Origin: Solibacteraceae bacterium
Lineage (GTDB): Bacteria; Acidobacteriota; Terriglobia; Bryobacterales; Bryobacteraceae
Length of the DNA: 64,000 nucleotides
Direction: 5' to 3'
Assembly: GCA_021324015.1 (NCBI GenBank)
Contig: JAJPJX010000087.1
Span: 62,001-126,000 of the forward strand
Position 1 is the first letter of the stretch; the number at the start of each line of letters is the position of its first letter. Shown here piece after piece: positions 8,045 through 16,440 of the stretch. Under the pieces are notes generated by a model that saw only the letters and a program-made list of their open reading frames with translations, was not told where the DNA came from and did no database searches. A program made the position numbers and the translations under genes.

Positions 8045-9774
8045 GCCGGTCCGGCCGCTCCCCCCGTGGAAGCCGCAGGCAGATAGAGATCGAAGCGGGT
8101 GCCCTTGCCAGGCGTGCTCTCCACCTCCACGGTGCCCCCATGCGCCTCTACGATATGCTTCACCAAGCTGAGCCCCAGCCCGGCACCGCGAATCTGCGCC
8201 GCCACGCCGTTGCGGCCGCGGTAGAAAGGCTCGAAGATATGCGCCAGGTCCGCCCGCTCGATGCCCGGCCCGCGATCCTCCACGCTGACGCGGACCGCCG
8301 CGCCGCGATCGGGGCGGCCCGTCCGCACGGCCCGCACTCCCACCCAACGGTTGTCGCGGCCATACTTGATGGCGTTGCTCAACAGGTTGCGCAGACATTG
8401 AGTGAGGCGCGTTGCGTCGCCCAGCACCGGCGGCAGTGCAGGCTCGATGTGGATCTCCACTTCGCAGCCGCTCGCGGCGAGGTCGGGCCGGCAGTCGGCC
8501 ATGGCTTGCTCGATCAGGGTCCGCGCCTCGACGCGCTGAAACTCGAAGTGCATGCGCCCAGCCTGAATGCCGGCGAAGCCGAGCGTGTCTTCCACCATCT
8601 CCGCGAGGCGCCGGCCCTGATCGCGGACGACGGCCCCGTAGCGGCGCACCTGGCTTTCACCCGCCACCAGGCCGTCGGCCAGATTGTCGCCCGCCGAGCA
8701 GATCACCGCCAGGGGGGTGCGCAGTTCATGAGATACGCCGGCGACGAACTGCATCTGCTGCCTTGCCAGGTGCTGGGCGCGGCGCGTCGAGATGGCCAGC
8801 ATGACCATCCCGGCGCCCAGCAGCAGGAGAATGGCGAAGCTGACCGCGAGATTGCGCCGGCGGGTCTGGGCGACTACGGTTTCGAGCGAGCCCAGCCGGT
8901 GCCGCACGGCTAACTGCCAGCCGGAGGCTTCGCCCTCCCGCGGCGGAGGTGGAGCAAATCCGGGCGGCGGCGGTCCCGGCCCGGGCCGCGGGCCGCGCTC
9001 CGGACGTGTATCCAGCAGGTCGCGCAGGATGTCGGCTTGCCCCACAAAATCCGCGGGCAAGCCCGCGGCCGAGGCGTAGATCACCCGCCGGGGAGCGTGC
9101 CGGCCGACGATCTCCACCTGATACTCCAGCTCGCCGGTGCGCGCGAAATGCCTCTGAACCAGTTCCGGCGCCAAGCGGGTGCGGAGATAATCCAGGTCGA
9201 GCACGCCGATCAACAGCGTGGGCGGGACGGGCCTGGCGAAAGCCTGCGGCGGCGCCGGGCGAAGGGGACCGCGCGGCAGGATCACCGCAGGAATGTCCTC
9301 TTCCAGCAGCAGGCCCGGCGCGCCACGGCCGCGAGGCCGGCCGGCCAGCCGCTCCCGCAAGGCCGCGAACGCCGGCGGCCAGGCAGCCGGGTCCAGGCGG
9401 CCTGCCTGGGCATTCCAGCGCCTCAGTTCCTCCCCCTGCGCCAGATAAAATTCGCGAAAGATCCGCGTGTCCGGGGACTCACTGCCGGGCGCGTCGAAGC
9501 GCGCCGGAAATTCGTTCTCGTCCGGCGGTTCCTGGTCTTCCGGACTCTGCGCCGCACGGCGTTCCAAAGCGAACAGAGAGCGCGTTAGGGTGCGGCGGAA
9601 ATCCTCGTTAAAGCGCGCCGCCGAGAGGCTCAGATCAGCCTGCAAATGCTCCCGCTCGGCTTGGCTGACCTGCCCGATCCACCGGTACTGCAAGGCCGCC
9701 AGCACAGGCAGCAGGACTACCGCAGCGGCCATCGCCGCCAGCGGGATGCCCGCGCTGTGCCAGCCCGTGCGCAT
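8041..9774 (-). CDS. Membrane sensor histidine kinase
   Basis: 577-residue sensor. TM1 is near residues 9-28, followed by a long periplasmic domain (about 30-280) very rich in Pro/Gly/Arg ([16 protein letters not shown]), then TM2 ([19 protein letters not shown]). The HisKA box is [12 protein letters not shown], and the ATPase has N-box [13 protein letters not shown]1 VEDRGPGI, F-box IFEPFYRG and G2 GAGLGLSLV, all intact. No HAMP is obvious between TM2 and HisKA. ATG 9774 is preferred over the upstream TTG; GATAAT (9789-9784) ends 9 nt before it with no SD. It partners the overlapping response regulator and probably senses envelope state, judging by the divergent Spy-like neighbour. Confidence 0.9.
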   Translation of the reverse strand: MRTGWHSAGIPLAAMAAAVVLLPVLAALQYRWIGQVSQAEREHLQADLSLSAARFNEDFRRTLTRSLFALERRAAQSPEDQEPPDENEFPARFDAPGSESPDTRIFREFYLAQGEELRRWNAQAGRLDPAAWPPAFAALRERLAGRPRGRGAPGLLLEEDIPAVILPRGPLRPAPPQAFARPVPPTLLIGVLDLDYLRTRLAPELVQRHFARTGELEYQVEIVGRHAPRRVIYASAAGLPADFVGQADILRDLLDTRPERGPRPGPGPPPPGFAPPPPREGEASGWQLAVRHRLGSLETVVAQTRRRNLAVSFAILLLLGAGMVMLAISTRRAQHLARQQMQFVAGVSHELRTPLAVICSAGDNLADGLVAGESQVRRYGAVVRDQGRRLAEMVEDTLGFAGIQAGRMHFEFQRVEARTLIEQAMADCRPDLAASGCEVEIHIEPALPPVLGDATRLTQCLRNLLSNAIKYGRDNRWVGVRAVRTGRPDRGAAVRVSVEDRGPGIERADLAHIFEPFYRGRNGVAAQIRGAGLGLSLVKHIVEAHGGTVEVESTPGKGTRFDLYLPAASTGGAAGPA

Positions 9775-9837
9775 ATACAACCGATTATCCGTCTGTTGGA
9801 TAGACGCGCGCCGCGGTCCGCGGCATGTAAAGTCCCG

Positions 9838-9862
9838 GCTAAAGTCTGTTAAGAGTGTTAAA
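9838..9862. promoter_or_regulatory. Three direct repeats, candidate response-regulator site
   Basis: GCTAAA (9838), TGTTAA (9847) and TGTTAA (9856) occur with a 9-bp step in the intergenic space between the sensor kinase and the Spy-like gene. Tandem half-sites of this kind are typical for OmpR-family regulators, although their usual step is 10-11 bp. It is the only AT-rich block in this intergenic region. Confidence 0.35.
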
Positions 9863-9962
9863 TCGATTTTGCGGAAGCTTTACCAACCCAGCGGCGGCGC
9901 ACCGCGTTTCTAGCAGTAGCGGCCAAGGTTTCGAGGCCGCACGTTTGATTAGGAGACTCCAC

Positions 9963-10526
9963 ATGACGACACGGCAACTGTTCCTGGCCGCCGCGTGCGT
10001 GAGCGCCGCCCTGGCGCAAAACGTCACCGCTCCCACGCCGCCCACCGACCAGGTCAAGACCTATCTTTCACTGACCGACGCGCAGATTCAGTCCCTGCAG
10101 AGCATCCGCCAGCAGGAATCGCAGGCGCTTTCTTCGCTGCGGCAGCAGATCATGCAGAAGCAGAACACTCTGGCGCAGCAGATGCAGAACGGCAGCACGG
10201 ACGCCACCACAATGGGCAACCTGCTGGTGGATATCGTCAATCTGCAAAAACAGCTCAGCCAGCAACAGAGCACCTACCACACCCAGGCGGTGGCGGTGCT
10301 CACCACCGATCAGCAGACCAAGCTGCAGGCTCTGCAGAGCGCCGCGAGCCTGGCGCCCGCTGTCCGCCAGGCGGAGGGACTGCTGCTGGTCACGCCGCCG
10401 AGCGGTGGGCCGGGGATGGGTCCCGGCTTCGGTCCGGGATTCGGCCCGGGCGGCGCCGGGCCGCAAGGCCGCTTCCAGGGCCGTCGGCACGCACCGATGG
10501 CGGCCGCCTTCACGGGAGGCTTCTAA
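9963..10526 (+). CDS. Spy/CpxP-like periplasmic protein
   Basis: 187 residues. A signal peptide (MTTRQLFLAAACVSAALAQ) is followed by a mainly helical, Gln-rich region: YLSLTDAQIQSLQSIRQQES, LRQQIMQKQNTLAQQM, LVDIVNLQKQLSQQQSTY and VAVLTTDQQTKLQALQSA. The pattern of an LT-x-Q helix early and a TxxQxxKLxxL helix late is that of the Spy/CpxP/LTXXQ chaperone-like family. The tail is Gly/Pro/Phe-rich (GPGMGPGFGPGFGPG), seen in related Acidobacteriota proteins. The start has a good SD (AGGAG at 9950-9954). It is divergent from an OmpR-type two-component system, as in Cpx-like envelope stress circuits, so regulation by that system is a reasonable inference. Confidence 0.8.
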   Translation: MTTRQLFLAAACVSAALAQNVTAPTPPTDQVKTYLSLTDAQIQSLQSIRQQESQALSSLRQQIMQKQNTLAQQMQNGSTDATTMGNLLVDIVNLQKQLSQQQSTYHTQAVAVLTTDQQTKLQALQSAASLAPAVRQAEGLLLVTPPSGGPGMGPGFGPGFGPGGAGPQGRFQGRRHAPMAAAFTGGF

Positions 10527-10533
10527 GGTTCCG

Positions 10534-10582
10534 CCGCGCCGGGCCGCCGCCCCACGCCGCGGGGCTGCTAGGCCCGGCGCGG
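10534..10582 (+). terminator. Very strong nested hairpin after the Spy-like gene
   Basis: A perfect 12-bp inverted repeat, CCGCGCCGGGCC (10534-10545) with GGCCCGGCGCGG (10571-10582). It encloses a second perfect stem GCCCC/GGGGC (10549-10553 with 10561-10565, 7-nt loop). It starts 8 nt after the stop codon. There is no T-tract, so it may be a non-canonical terminator or an mRNA 3'-end stabiliser. Confidence 0.55.
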
Positions 10583-10820
10583 GCAGGAGGCCGACGCGGC
10601 CGGCCATTTCGCCGCGATTCCGCGCCGGCACCCGCCTCGGCTGGGCCTTCCTCCGGCTCCCTTGACTCCCACTCTTTTTTTGATCCAATATGAAGAGCGT
10701 AGTAAGCTGGAGTGCCCGAGTCTCGGTGTCGCGTGTTTCCGCAAGCCCGCCGTTAGAATCCCCGCTCTTCAGCCCACCACTCGCAGTTCAGTAGTTCCCT
10801 GCGAGCAGAAGGAGATCGTC

Positions 10821-11168
10821 GTGAAAAAGCTCTACGTGGGGAATCTTCCCTATCAGGCGAGCGAAGCGGACCTGCAGGATTGGTTCACTCAGGCAGGTGT
10901 CGGCGTGGAGAGTGTGACTCTCATGCGGGACCGGTATTCGGGTGAAGCCCGCGGCTTCGGTTTTGTGGAAATCCCGGACTCCGATCTGGACCGCGCCATT
11001 CAGGCATGCAACGGCAAAGCCATGATGGGCCGCACCCTGGTGGTCAACGAGGCTCGTCCGATGCGCGAAGGCGGCGGCGGAGGCGGCCGCCGGGCTCCGG
11101 GTGGCGGCGGGGGCCGGGAACGCCGCTCGCAGGGGCCGGGTGGCGGCGGCGGCCGGCGAGACTGGTAG
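10821..11168 (+). CDS. RRM-domain RNA-binding protein with Gly/Arg-rich tail
   Basis: 115 residues from GTG 10821, which has a strong SD (AAGGAG at 10809-10814); the longer open frame upstream is not needed. A single RNA recognition motif occupies about residues 2-80: RNP2 is LYVGNL and RNP1 is RGFGFVEI, both with the aromatic residues that stack on RNA. The last 35 residues are almost only Gly, Arg and Pro (REGGGGGGRRAPGGGGG), like cyanobacterial Rbp proteins and RGG boxes. These proteins bind single-stranded RNA and are often cold-responsive. The 5' region (10700-10820) contains no second gene. Confidence 0.88.
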   Translation: MKKLYVGNLPYQASEADLQDWFTQAGVGVESVTLMRDRYSGEARGFGFVEIPDSDLDRAIQACNGKAMMGRTLVVNEARPMREGGGGGGRRAPGGGGGRERRSQGPGGGGGRRDW

Positions 11169-11180
11169 CACACCGGCGGG

Positions 11181-12080
11181 TTATTTCACCAGCAGCATTC
11201 CCAAGGCGATCGAGCGGATCTTCGTTTCCGGTGTTTCCGCGCGGGAGAGCAGAATCAGCGGCACACGCGGGCCCACCACGATGCCACCAGACTCTCCTTT
11301 CGCGAAGTAGAGAATCGCCCGGTACAGGATATTGGCTGCCTCGATATCCGGCGCCAGAAAGATATCCGTGTTTTCCACGATCGGGCTGAGGATGCCTTTG
11401 CGTTCCGCCGCGAACCGGCTCAAAGGCACGTCCAGCGCGATGGGGCCTTCCACGTAACAGTTGGAGAGCTGCCCGCGGCGGTTCATGGCGGCCAGCGCGG
11501 CGGCGTCCAGGGTAGCGGGCATCTCGGGATTCACGAACTCCAGCGCACAAAGCGCCGCCACGTTCGGTTTCTCGATGCCGATGGCACCGGCCACTTGCAT
11601 GCAGTTGCGGATCAGTTCCGCCTTCTGATCCAGCGAAGGCGCAATGTTGATGGCCGCGTCGGTCATCAGCATGAGCCGGTCGATGCCCGGCACCTGAAAG
11701 ACGATCACCTGGCTGAGCAGGCGGTTGGTGCGCAGTCCGGCTTCGCGGTCGAGCACCGCGCGGGCCAGCGTGGCGGTCGAGATCTTGCCCTTCATCAGCA
11801 GATCGGCGCGGCCCTCGCGCACCAGGGCGATGGCTTCCCGCGCGGCGCGCGAGTCGTCCGGCTCGTTGAAGATCTGGGCGTCCGGGATGGAGAAGCCGAT
11901 CTCGCGCGCCATGGCGCGGATCTTTTCGGCGTTGCCCACAAACAGACCCGAAGCCAGGCGCATCTCCTGCGCCTCCTTCAGGGCGGCGATCACGTCGGGG
12001 TCGTGGCCCGCGGCCACGGCAATGGTGGCGGGGCCGCGGACGCGCGCGGCCTCCACCACTTCGTCCAGAGTGCGAAGCAT
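11181..12080 (-). CDS. Phosphate butyryl/acetyltransferase-like enzyme
   Basis: 299 residues of the PTA/PTB family, which interconvert acyl-CoA and acyl-phosphate. Recognisable blocks are LMKGKISTATLARAVLD, the acyl-phosphate-binding stretch MTDAAINIAPSLDQKAELI, NCYVEGPIALDVPLS and IEAANILYRAILYF. The length is that of phosphate butyryltransferase rather than of the longer acetyltransferases. It begins 12 bp after the stop of the synthase-like gene upstream on the same strand, so both are likely one transcript. No butyrate or acetate kinase is visible nearby. Substrate chain length cannot be read from the sequence. Confidence 0.8.
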   Translation of the reverse strand: MLRTLDEVVEAARVRGPATIAVAAGHDPDVIAALKEAQEMRLASGLFVGNAEKIRAMAREIGFSIPDAQIFNEPDDSRAAREAIALVREGRADLLMKGKISTATLARAVLDREAGLRTNRLLSQVIVFQVPGIDRLMLMTDAAINIAPSLDQKAELIRNCMQVAGAIGIEKPNVAALCALEFVNPEMPATLDAAALAAMNRRGQLSNCYVEGPIALDVPLSRFAAERKGILSPIVENTDIFLAPDIEAANILYRAILYFAKGESGGIVVGPRVPLILLSRAETPETKIRSIALGMLLVK

Positions 12081-12092
12081 GGGAATCGAAGA

Positions 12093-13331
12093 TTACTTGA
12101 CAGCGGCGCCGGCCGGGGTCAGAACGGAATTCATGATGGTCTCGAATTCCGCGCCCGTGAGCAGGCGCTTGTGCTCGATGGAAAACTGCTTGACGCGGGC
12201 CAGGATGTCGTTGGCCTGCTCCGGGGTGGCCTGGATGCCGCGGCGTTCCAGGTGCTCTTCGATATTCGCCAGGCCGCTGCCCTTGCCCAGCGCGATGTCC
12301 ACTCCCGGCCGCCCCACCATCTCCGGCGCGAAGGGGATGTATTCGAGCGGCTCGACCTTCCGGCAGCGGCGATGGAACATGCTGACGATGCCGGATTCGA
12401 TGTAATACAGCGAATCGCCCACGATGGGCCGATTGGGCGGCACTTCGAAGCCGGCGAGCTGTTGCACCAGCTTGGAGAGCTCGTAGAGCTTCTCGGTGCG
12501 GATCCCCATATCCACGCCGTACATGGTGCGCAGCGCCATCACGGTGTCTTCCAGCGGGACGTTGCCGGCGCGCTCGCCGGTGGCGGAAATCGTGACGTGG
12601 GCCACCGAAGCACCGGCGGCCAGCGCGGCGACCGTGTTAGCCACGCCCAGGCCGAAATCCTCATGGCAGTGGATTTCGATGGGCACGTGGAACCGCTCCC
12701 GCAGCTTGCCGATCACAAAGGAAATCGCCTGCGGCGTGCATCCGCCGAAAGAGTCCGCCAGGGTCATGGCGTCCATGTGGCCTTCGGTGGCCACTTTCTC
12801 GATCAGGTCCATCAGGCGGTTCAACTCCGAGCGCGTACTGTCGATGGTGAAGAACACGGTGTACAGGCCGGCTTCCTTGGCCGCCAGGGTGGTCTCCACT
12901 GACGACTTCATGGCCCAGTCCATGTCCTTGCCGTAGGCATTCTTGATGATGTGGTCGCTCGAGGGGATCTCGGTGATGATGCCCTTGACGCCGCACTCCT
13001 TTGCCAGTTTCACGTCTGCGGGCATGCAGCGCGCGAACGAAAAGATCTCCGCGGGCAGGCCCAGCGCCACGATGTCTTTGATGGCCGCCTCATCCTCGGC
13101 GGAGACCGCGGGCATGCCGGCCTCGATGCGGTGCACTCCGGCCTCCGCCAGTTTCCTGGCGATGGCCACCTTCTCCTGCCTGCGGAATACGATTCCAGTC
13201 TGCTGCTCGCCGTCGCGCAGCGTCACGTCATGAATGCGAATTTTCTCGGGGAAATGCAACGATTCCCGAACTTCCGGGGCAAAATTCCACGGGCTGGTGA
13301 ACCATTGATCGGTCTTCCAGGGTTGGCTCAT
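12093..13331 (-). CDS. Homocitrate / isopropylmalate synthase-family enzyme
   Basis: Claisen-condensing HMGL-type TIM barrel of 412 residues. The metal and active-site block is IHDVTLRDGEQQTG, the substrate loop is HRIEAGMPAVS, the metal-binding HxH region is IEIHCHEDFGLGVANT, and a GERAGNVPLED block follows. The C-terminal communication region (about 285-390) has PIVGDSLYYIESG and LGKGSGLANIEEHL, but the LeuA leucine-binding domain is missing, arguing against feedback-regulated isopropylmalate synthase. The start ATG 13331 has SD AAGGAG 7 nt upstream. It pairs with the acyl-phosphate transferase gene downstream. The exact condensation partner (2-oxoglutarate, pyruvate, oxaloacetate or other) is not readable. 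Confidence 0.75.
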   Translation of the reverse strand: MSQPWKTDQWFTSPWNFAPEVRESLHFPEKIRIHDVTLRDGEQQTGIVFRRQEKVAIARKLAEAGVHRIEAGMPAVSAEDEAAIKDIVALGLPAEIFSFARCMPADVKLAKECGVKGIITEIPSSDHIIKNAYGKDMDWAMKSSVETTLAAKEAGLYTVFFTIDSTRSELNRLMDLIEKVATEGHMDAMTLADSFGGCTPQAISFVIGKLRERFHVPIEIHCHEDFGLGVANTVAALAAGASVAHVTISATGERAGNVPLEDTVMALRTMYGVDMGIRTEKLYELSKLVQQLAGFEVPPNRPIVGDSLYYIESGIVSMFHRRCRKVEPLEYIPFAPEMVGRPGVDIALGKGSGLANIEEHLERRGIQATPEQANDILARVKQFSIEHKRLLTGAEFETIMNSVLTPAGAAVK

Positions 13332-13390
13332 GTATTGACTCCTTGGGTTCGAAACCCGCACGAAATCATATGATAACAGCCCGTGGCTTT

Positions 13391-13710
13391 ACAAGTTCGG
13401 CCGCGTAGCCGATGGTGTCGTCACTGATCGGCCCGATCCGCCTGGCCAGAATTGCACGGCAGCACTCAGCTTCGATCTGCAACAGGCTGGAATCCGCACG
13501 GCGGCTCCCAGGAAGACGGCCTCAAACACATTCTGCCAGGGATGGGTGGGAAACTGACGACCTTCCGGCAGTACCTGTGCCCGTTGAGAGAAGTCGAACA
13601 CCTTGTCCAAGTAGGCCTCGAACCGGCGCCAGAGGCTCTTGCTTGCCGATGTATTTGCAGTACAGGAACAGCAGGAATATGGGAGGCCGAGGGCTTACCA
13701 CACCAGCCAT
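13391..13710 (-). pseudogene. Transposase-like N-terminal fragment, two frameshifts
   Basis: Three reading-frame pieces on the minus strand join into one protein-like stretch: FLLFLYCKYIG, then after a frameshift SLWRRFEAYLDKVFDFSQ and THPWQNVFEAVFLGAAVRIP, then after a second frameshift SLLQIEAECCRAILARRIGP and ISDDTIGYAAELVK. The helical, Arg-rich pattern with DTIGYA resembles the N-terminus of DDE transposases found in Acidobacteriota (recollection, not a search). The catalytic part is missing: the fragment ends abruptly at about 13391, 60 bp upstream of the synthase gene. It is non-functional in any case. Confidence 0.5.
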
Positions 13711-13712
13711 AA

Positions 13713-13746
13713 CCTTCGCCAAGGGCGGCTCCACACGCATCCAGCG
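13713..13746 (+). repeat. 34-bp direct repeat, copy 1
   Basis: This stretch matches 14128-14161 at 31 of 34 positions. It encodes the same FAKGGSTRIQR peptide that ends the kinase remnant, but without the stop codon, so it is a detached copy of the 3' end of that gene fused to the transposase-like remnant. Confidence 0.8.
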
Positions 13747-13781
13747 GTATCCTGCCCTCATTCCAAATCCCCACCCACCGG

Positions 13782-14165
13782 GCTAACCGCGCCGCCAAGT
13801 CCAAACTCGATCCCAGCGCGTCTTTCGCCATAATCGAACAGGTGGTGAAGAAGCATCCGCAGGTCAAGGTGGTGGCCACCACCCTGCGCGAAGTGCACTC
13901 GACCAACCGGCATAGCTGGGTCGCGGTCGCCTGGATCGACGGCCAGACCTACGTCTCGCCGACCGCCGAGTTGGACGTGCTCGACCAAGTGGGCGGCGGC
14001 GACGGCTTCTTCTACGGCCTGCTGACCGGCGAAGAGCCGGAGCAGGCGGTCAAGCTGGGCTGGGCCCACGGCGCGCTGCTCACCACCTTCCCCGGCGACA
14101 CCATGGCTACCGCAGACCAGGTGCGAGCCTTCGCCAAAGGCGGCTCCACGCGCATCCAACGTTAG
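13782..14165 (+). pseudogene. Truncated PfkB-family sugar kinase (2-keto-3-deoxygluconokinase-like)
   Basis: Only the C-terminal third is present: SKLDPSASFAIIEQVVKKHP, VVATTLREVHSTNRHSW, the catalytic PfkB signature region around DQVGGGDGFFYGLL (anion hole GGGDG with its Asp), LGWAHGALLTTFPGDT and the end FAKGGSTRIQR. In intact relatives the motif reads GDGFASGxxYGLL, so a few residues appear deleted at GDGFFYGLL. About 200 N-terminal residues, including the sugar-binding lid, are missing and no start signal is visible. It is a relic of a KdgK gene whose intact form may exist elsewhere; its tail is duplicated at 13713-13746. Confidence 0.75.
14128..14161 (+). repeat. 34-bp direct repeat, copy 2
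   Basis: Second copy of the 13713-13746 repeat, in its native place at the 3' end of the kinase remnant, ending one base into the TAG-containing terminus. The distance between copies is 415 bp. Confidence 0.8.
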
Positions 14166-14466
14166 CCCGCCCCTGGGCTGGCTGGGTTCACAGGGTCGCG
14201 AATACGCCAGTGTAGAGTTTCCGACAGAGCGCCCGGCTCACGATGTCCTCCGTCCAAAGCGCTGTAAGCAAGTAGCCGATTTTAGTCTGGTAAGTAGCGC
14301 TCCGACTCACCTTCGATTGTAGTCCCGGTTTTAGTCCCAGTTAGGTTCGCTGGAAGATCTCCGAGTATCAGGAGAATAGATGGTCTCCAGGCTCCACATA
14401 TCCCGTTTGCGGCGGCGCGAGGCCGAATGGTAGGCTCTTTACGACGGGGACTTGGAGGGCGTTGCT
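14166..14466. other. Intergenic region before the NHL-repeat gene
   Basis: About 300 bp without a gene. It is more AT-rich than its surroundings. A short repeat TAGTCCCGGTTT / TAGTCCCAGTTA lies around 14320-14345 and may be decayed coding sequence. Close to its right end GGAGG provides the SD for ATG 14467. Confidence 0.4.
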
Positions 14467-16350
14467 ATGTGCAATCGGCTATTTGTCTTGGGCTCACTTA
14501 TCGCCCTACTGCTGCCGCTTTCCGTAGCTGGGCAAGTGCCTGGCTATAACATCTCCACCGCAATCGGAACCGGCGCGTGCTGCTCCACCAGCGCGCCCGT
14601 GACAGGTAAGGGATCTTCGATCGTGATGCCCGCGGCGCCGTTCGGCATGGCGACCGATTCGGCTGGCAACCTCTTTATCGCCGCCGACGGACTGGTGCTG
14701 AAAATGGATACTTCCGGTAATGTTTCCACCGTTGCGGGCCCAGGTTCTGGCGGCGTGACGCTGGGGGACGCCGGTCCGGCGACGAAAGCCACGCTCTCCT
14801 TGGCCTCGGGGGTGGCCGTCGATTCGGCAGGCAACGTATACATCGCGGACTCGGGCCACAATCGCATCCGTAAAATTGGCACGGACGGCACGATCAACAC
14901 GTTTGCCGGCCCGGGCTCCACAAACGGAATTCTCGGCGACAATGGTCCGGCGTTGAGCGCCACTTTGGCATCGCCCGCGGACGTGGCGGTCGATCCGGCG
15001 GGCAACGTCTACATCGCCGACACGGGCAACAGCCGCGTGCGCCGCGTCGCGCCGGATGGGACGATCACGACCGTCGCCGGCAACGGAAAATCGTCCGACT
15101 CGACCGGCTTCACGGGCGATGGCGGACAGGCCACGGCCGCGGTGATCGGGGAGCCGGCTGGGGTCGCGGTGGACTCGGCCGGCAACCTTTTCATCGCCGA
15201 CCGGCTGCACTCCACGGTCCGCAAGGTGACGCCGGACGGGATCATCGGCACCGTCGCAGGAGGGCGGCCGCAAGTGTATTCAGGCGATGGCGGGCCCGGC
15301 AATCTCGCGGGCCTGTACTTCCCGGTAAAGCTGGCAACGGATCGCGCCGGCAACCTCTACATTGCCGATCAGCAGAACAACCGGATACGCCTGGTGACGC
15401 CGGATGGCCGCATCGTGACCGTCGCGGGCAACGGCAGCTCGAACTCGTCGGGCGATGGCGGCGCGGCGCTCAGCGCGGGTGTGGGTGGGCCGCAGGGTGT
15501 GGCGGTGGCGCCGGATGGCAACGTGTTCATCGGCGAACGCTCGCTTTCACCGTACAGCGCGAAGGTTCGGATGCTGACCGCCACGGGCCAGCAGGTGTTT
15601 CCAGGCCCGTCGATTGCCGCCTCGGGTGTGATCAGCGCCAGCGCGTTCGGCGGATTCAGCCAGATAGCGATCGGCGGATGGGTCGAGATCTACGGTTCGT
15701 ACCTGGCGTCGAACTCGCGGCTGTGGACGGGAAACGATTTCAACGGCGCGGCCGCACCCACGATGCTGGACAACACGTCGGTGACGATCGGCGGCCAGCC
15801 CGCGTACGTGGACTATATCAGCCCGGGGCAGGTGAACGTGCTGGCCCCGGGCGGCATCGGGACGGGTCCGCAGCAGGTGGTCGTGAAGACTCCGTACGGG
15901 ACCAGCGCGGCATTTACGGTCACGGTGAATCCGCAGGAGCCGGGCCTGCTGGTGCCGTCCGCATTTAAGGATAAAGGCATCGGGTACGTGGCGGCAACGT
16001 TTCCCGACGGCGCTTACGACCTTCCGCCGGGCGCCATCGCTGGAGTGAACTCGCGCCTCGCGCAGGGCGGTGACACGATCACGCTGTATGGCGTCGGCTT
16101 CGGCGCGGTCACGCCGGCGATTCCACCGGGACAAGTGGTCGGCCAGAATAATGCGCTGGTCCTGCCGCTACAGGTGAAGTTCGGGAACCAAGCGGCGAAC
16201 GTGAATTATGCGGGTCTCGCGCCCGGGCTGGTGGGGCTGTATCAGTTCAATGTGGTCGTTCCCAACGGCCCGTTCGGCGGATTGTCTCTGCTTTATATGA
16301 CCCTGGGCGGCGTGCCGCTTCAGCAGACTCCCAACATTGCGGTGAAGTAG
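14467..16350 (+). CDS. Secreted NHL-repeat beta-propeller with Solibacter-type C-terminal domain
   Basis: 627 residues. A signal peptide (MCNRLFVLGSLIALLLPLSV) leads to six NHL units of the form VAVDSAGNVYIADSGHNRIR, each followed by a G(T/R)IxTVAG strand, forming a probable six-bladed propeller over residues 50-370. Residues about 395-627 are the TIGR03437-like domain (VTIGGQPAYVDYISPGQVNV, TLYGVGFGAVTP, GLVGLYQFNVVVP), found on many exported proteins of Solibacter relatives and likely involved in surface attachment. ATG 14467 is chosen over an upstream TTG because of GGAGG 8 nt before it and the signal peptide. There is no enzymatic motif; NHL propellers usually bind ligands or proteins. 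Confidence 0.85.
   Translation: MCNRLFVLGSLIALLLPLSVAGQVPGYNISTAIGTGACCSTSAPVTGKGSSIVMPAAPFGMATDSAGNLFIAADGLVLKMDTSGNVSTVAGPGSGGVTLGDAGPATKATLSLASGVAVDSAGNVYIADSGHNRIRKIGTDGTINTFAGPGSTNGILGDNGPALSATLASPADVAVDPAGNVYIADTGNSRVRRVAPDGTITTVAGNGKSSDSTGFTGDGGQATAAVIGEPAGVAVDSAGNLFIADRLHSTVRKVTPDGIIGTVAGGRPQVYSGDGGPGNLAGLYFPVKLATDRAGNLYIADQQNNRIRLVTPDGRIVTVAGNGSSNSSGDGGAALSAGVGGPQGVAVAPDGNVFIGERSLSPYSAKVRMLTATGQQVFPGPSIAASGVISASAFGGFSQIAIGGWVEIYGSYLASNSRLWTGNDFNGAAAPTMLDNTSVTIGGQPAYVDYISPGQVNVLAPGGIGTGPQQVVVKTPYGTSAAFTVTVNPQEPGLLVPSAFKDKGIGYVAATFPDGAYDLPPGAIAGVNSRLAQGGDTITLYGVGFGAVTPAIPPGQVVGQNNALVLPLQVKFGNQAANVNYAGLAPGLVGLYQFNVVVPNGPFGGLSLLYMTLGGVPLQQTPNIAVK
14656..15520 (+). repeat. Six tandem NHL coding repeats
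   Basis: The conserved ggcaac core of each unit recurs with blade starts at 14656, 14821, 14992, 15172, 15340 and 15508, that is steps of 165, 171, 180, 168 and 168 bp. All steps are multiples of three, so this is a protein-level repeat, diverged at the DNA level. Confidence 0.85.
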
Positions 16351-16390
16351 CTACACAGAAAACGCTACGATCCAACTGCCGGAAAATCTC

Positions 16391-16432
16391 CGCCCGCCCG
16401 GCTAACCGCGCGGGCGCCCCGTAGTCTAATAG
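16391..16432. promoter_or_regulatory. Hairpin and promoter-like element before the ECF sigma gene
   Basis: CGCCCG (16391-16396) pairs with CGGGCG (16411-16416), a possible weak end signal for the NHL gene. Directly after it GTCTAATAGAC (16422-16432) is a small palindrome containing TCTAAT (16425-16430), which lies 10 nt before ATG 16441 and could be a -10 for a leaderless message. Confidence 0.35.
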
Positions 16433-16440
16433 ACAGCCGG

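Noticed and set aside
14656-15520. Regular 165-180 bp repeats considered as a CRISPR or satellite array
   Set aside because: Unit length is a multiple of three and encodes NHL blades; no short identical repeats with unique spacers.
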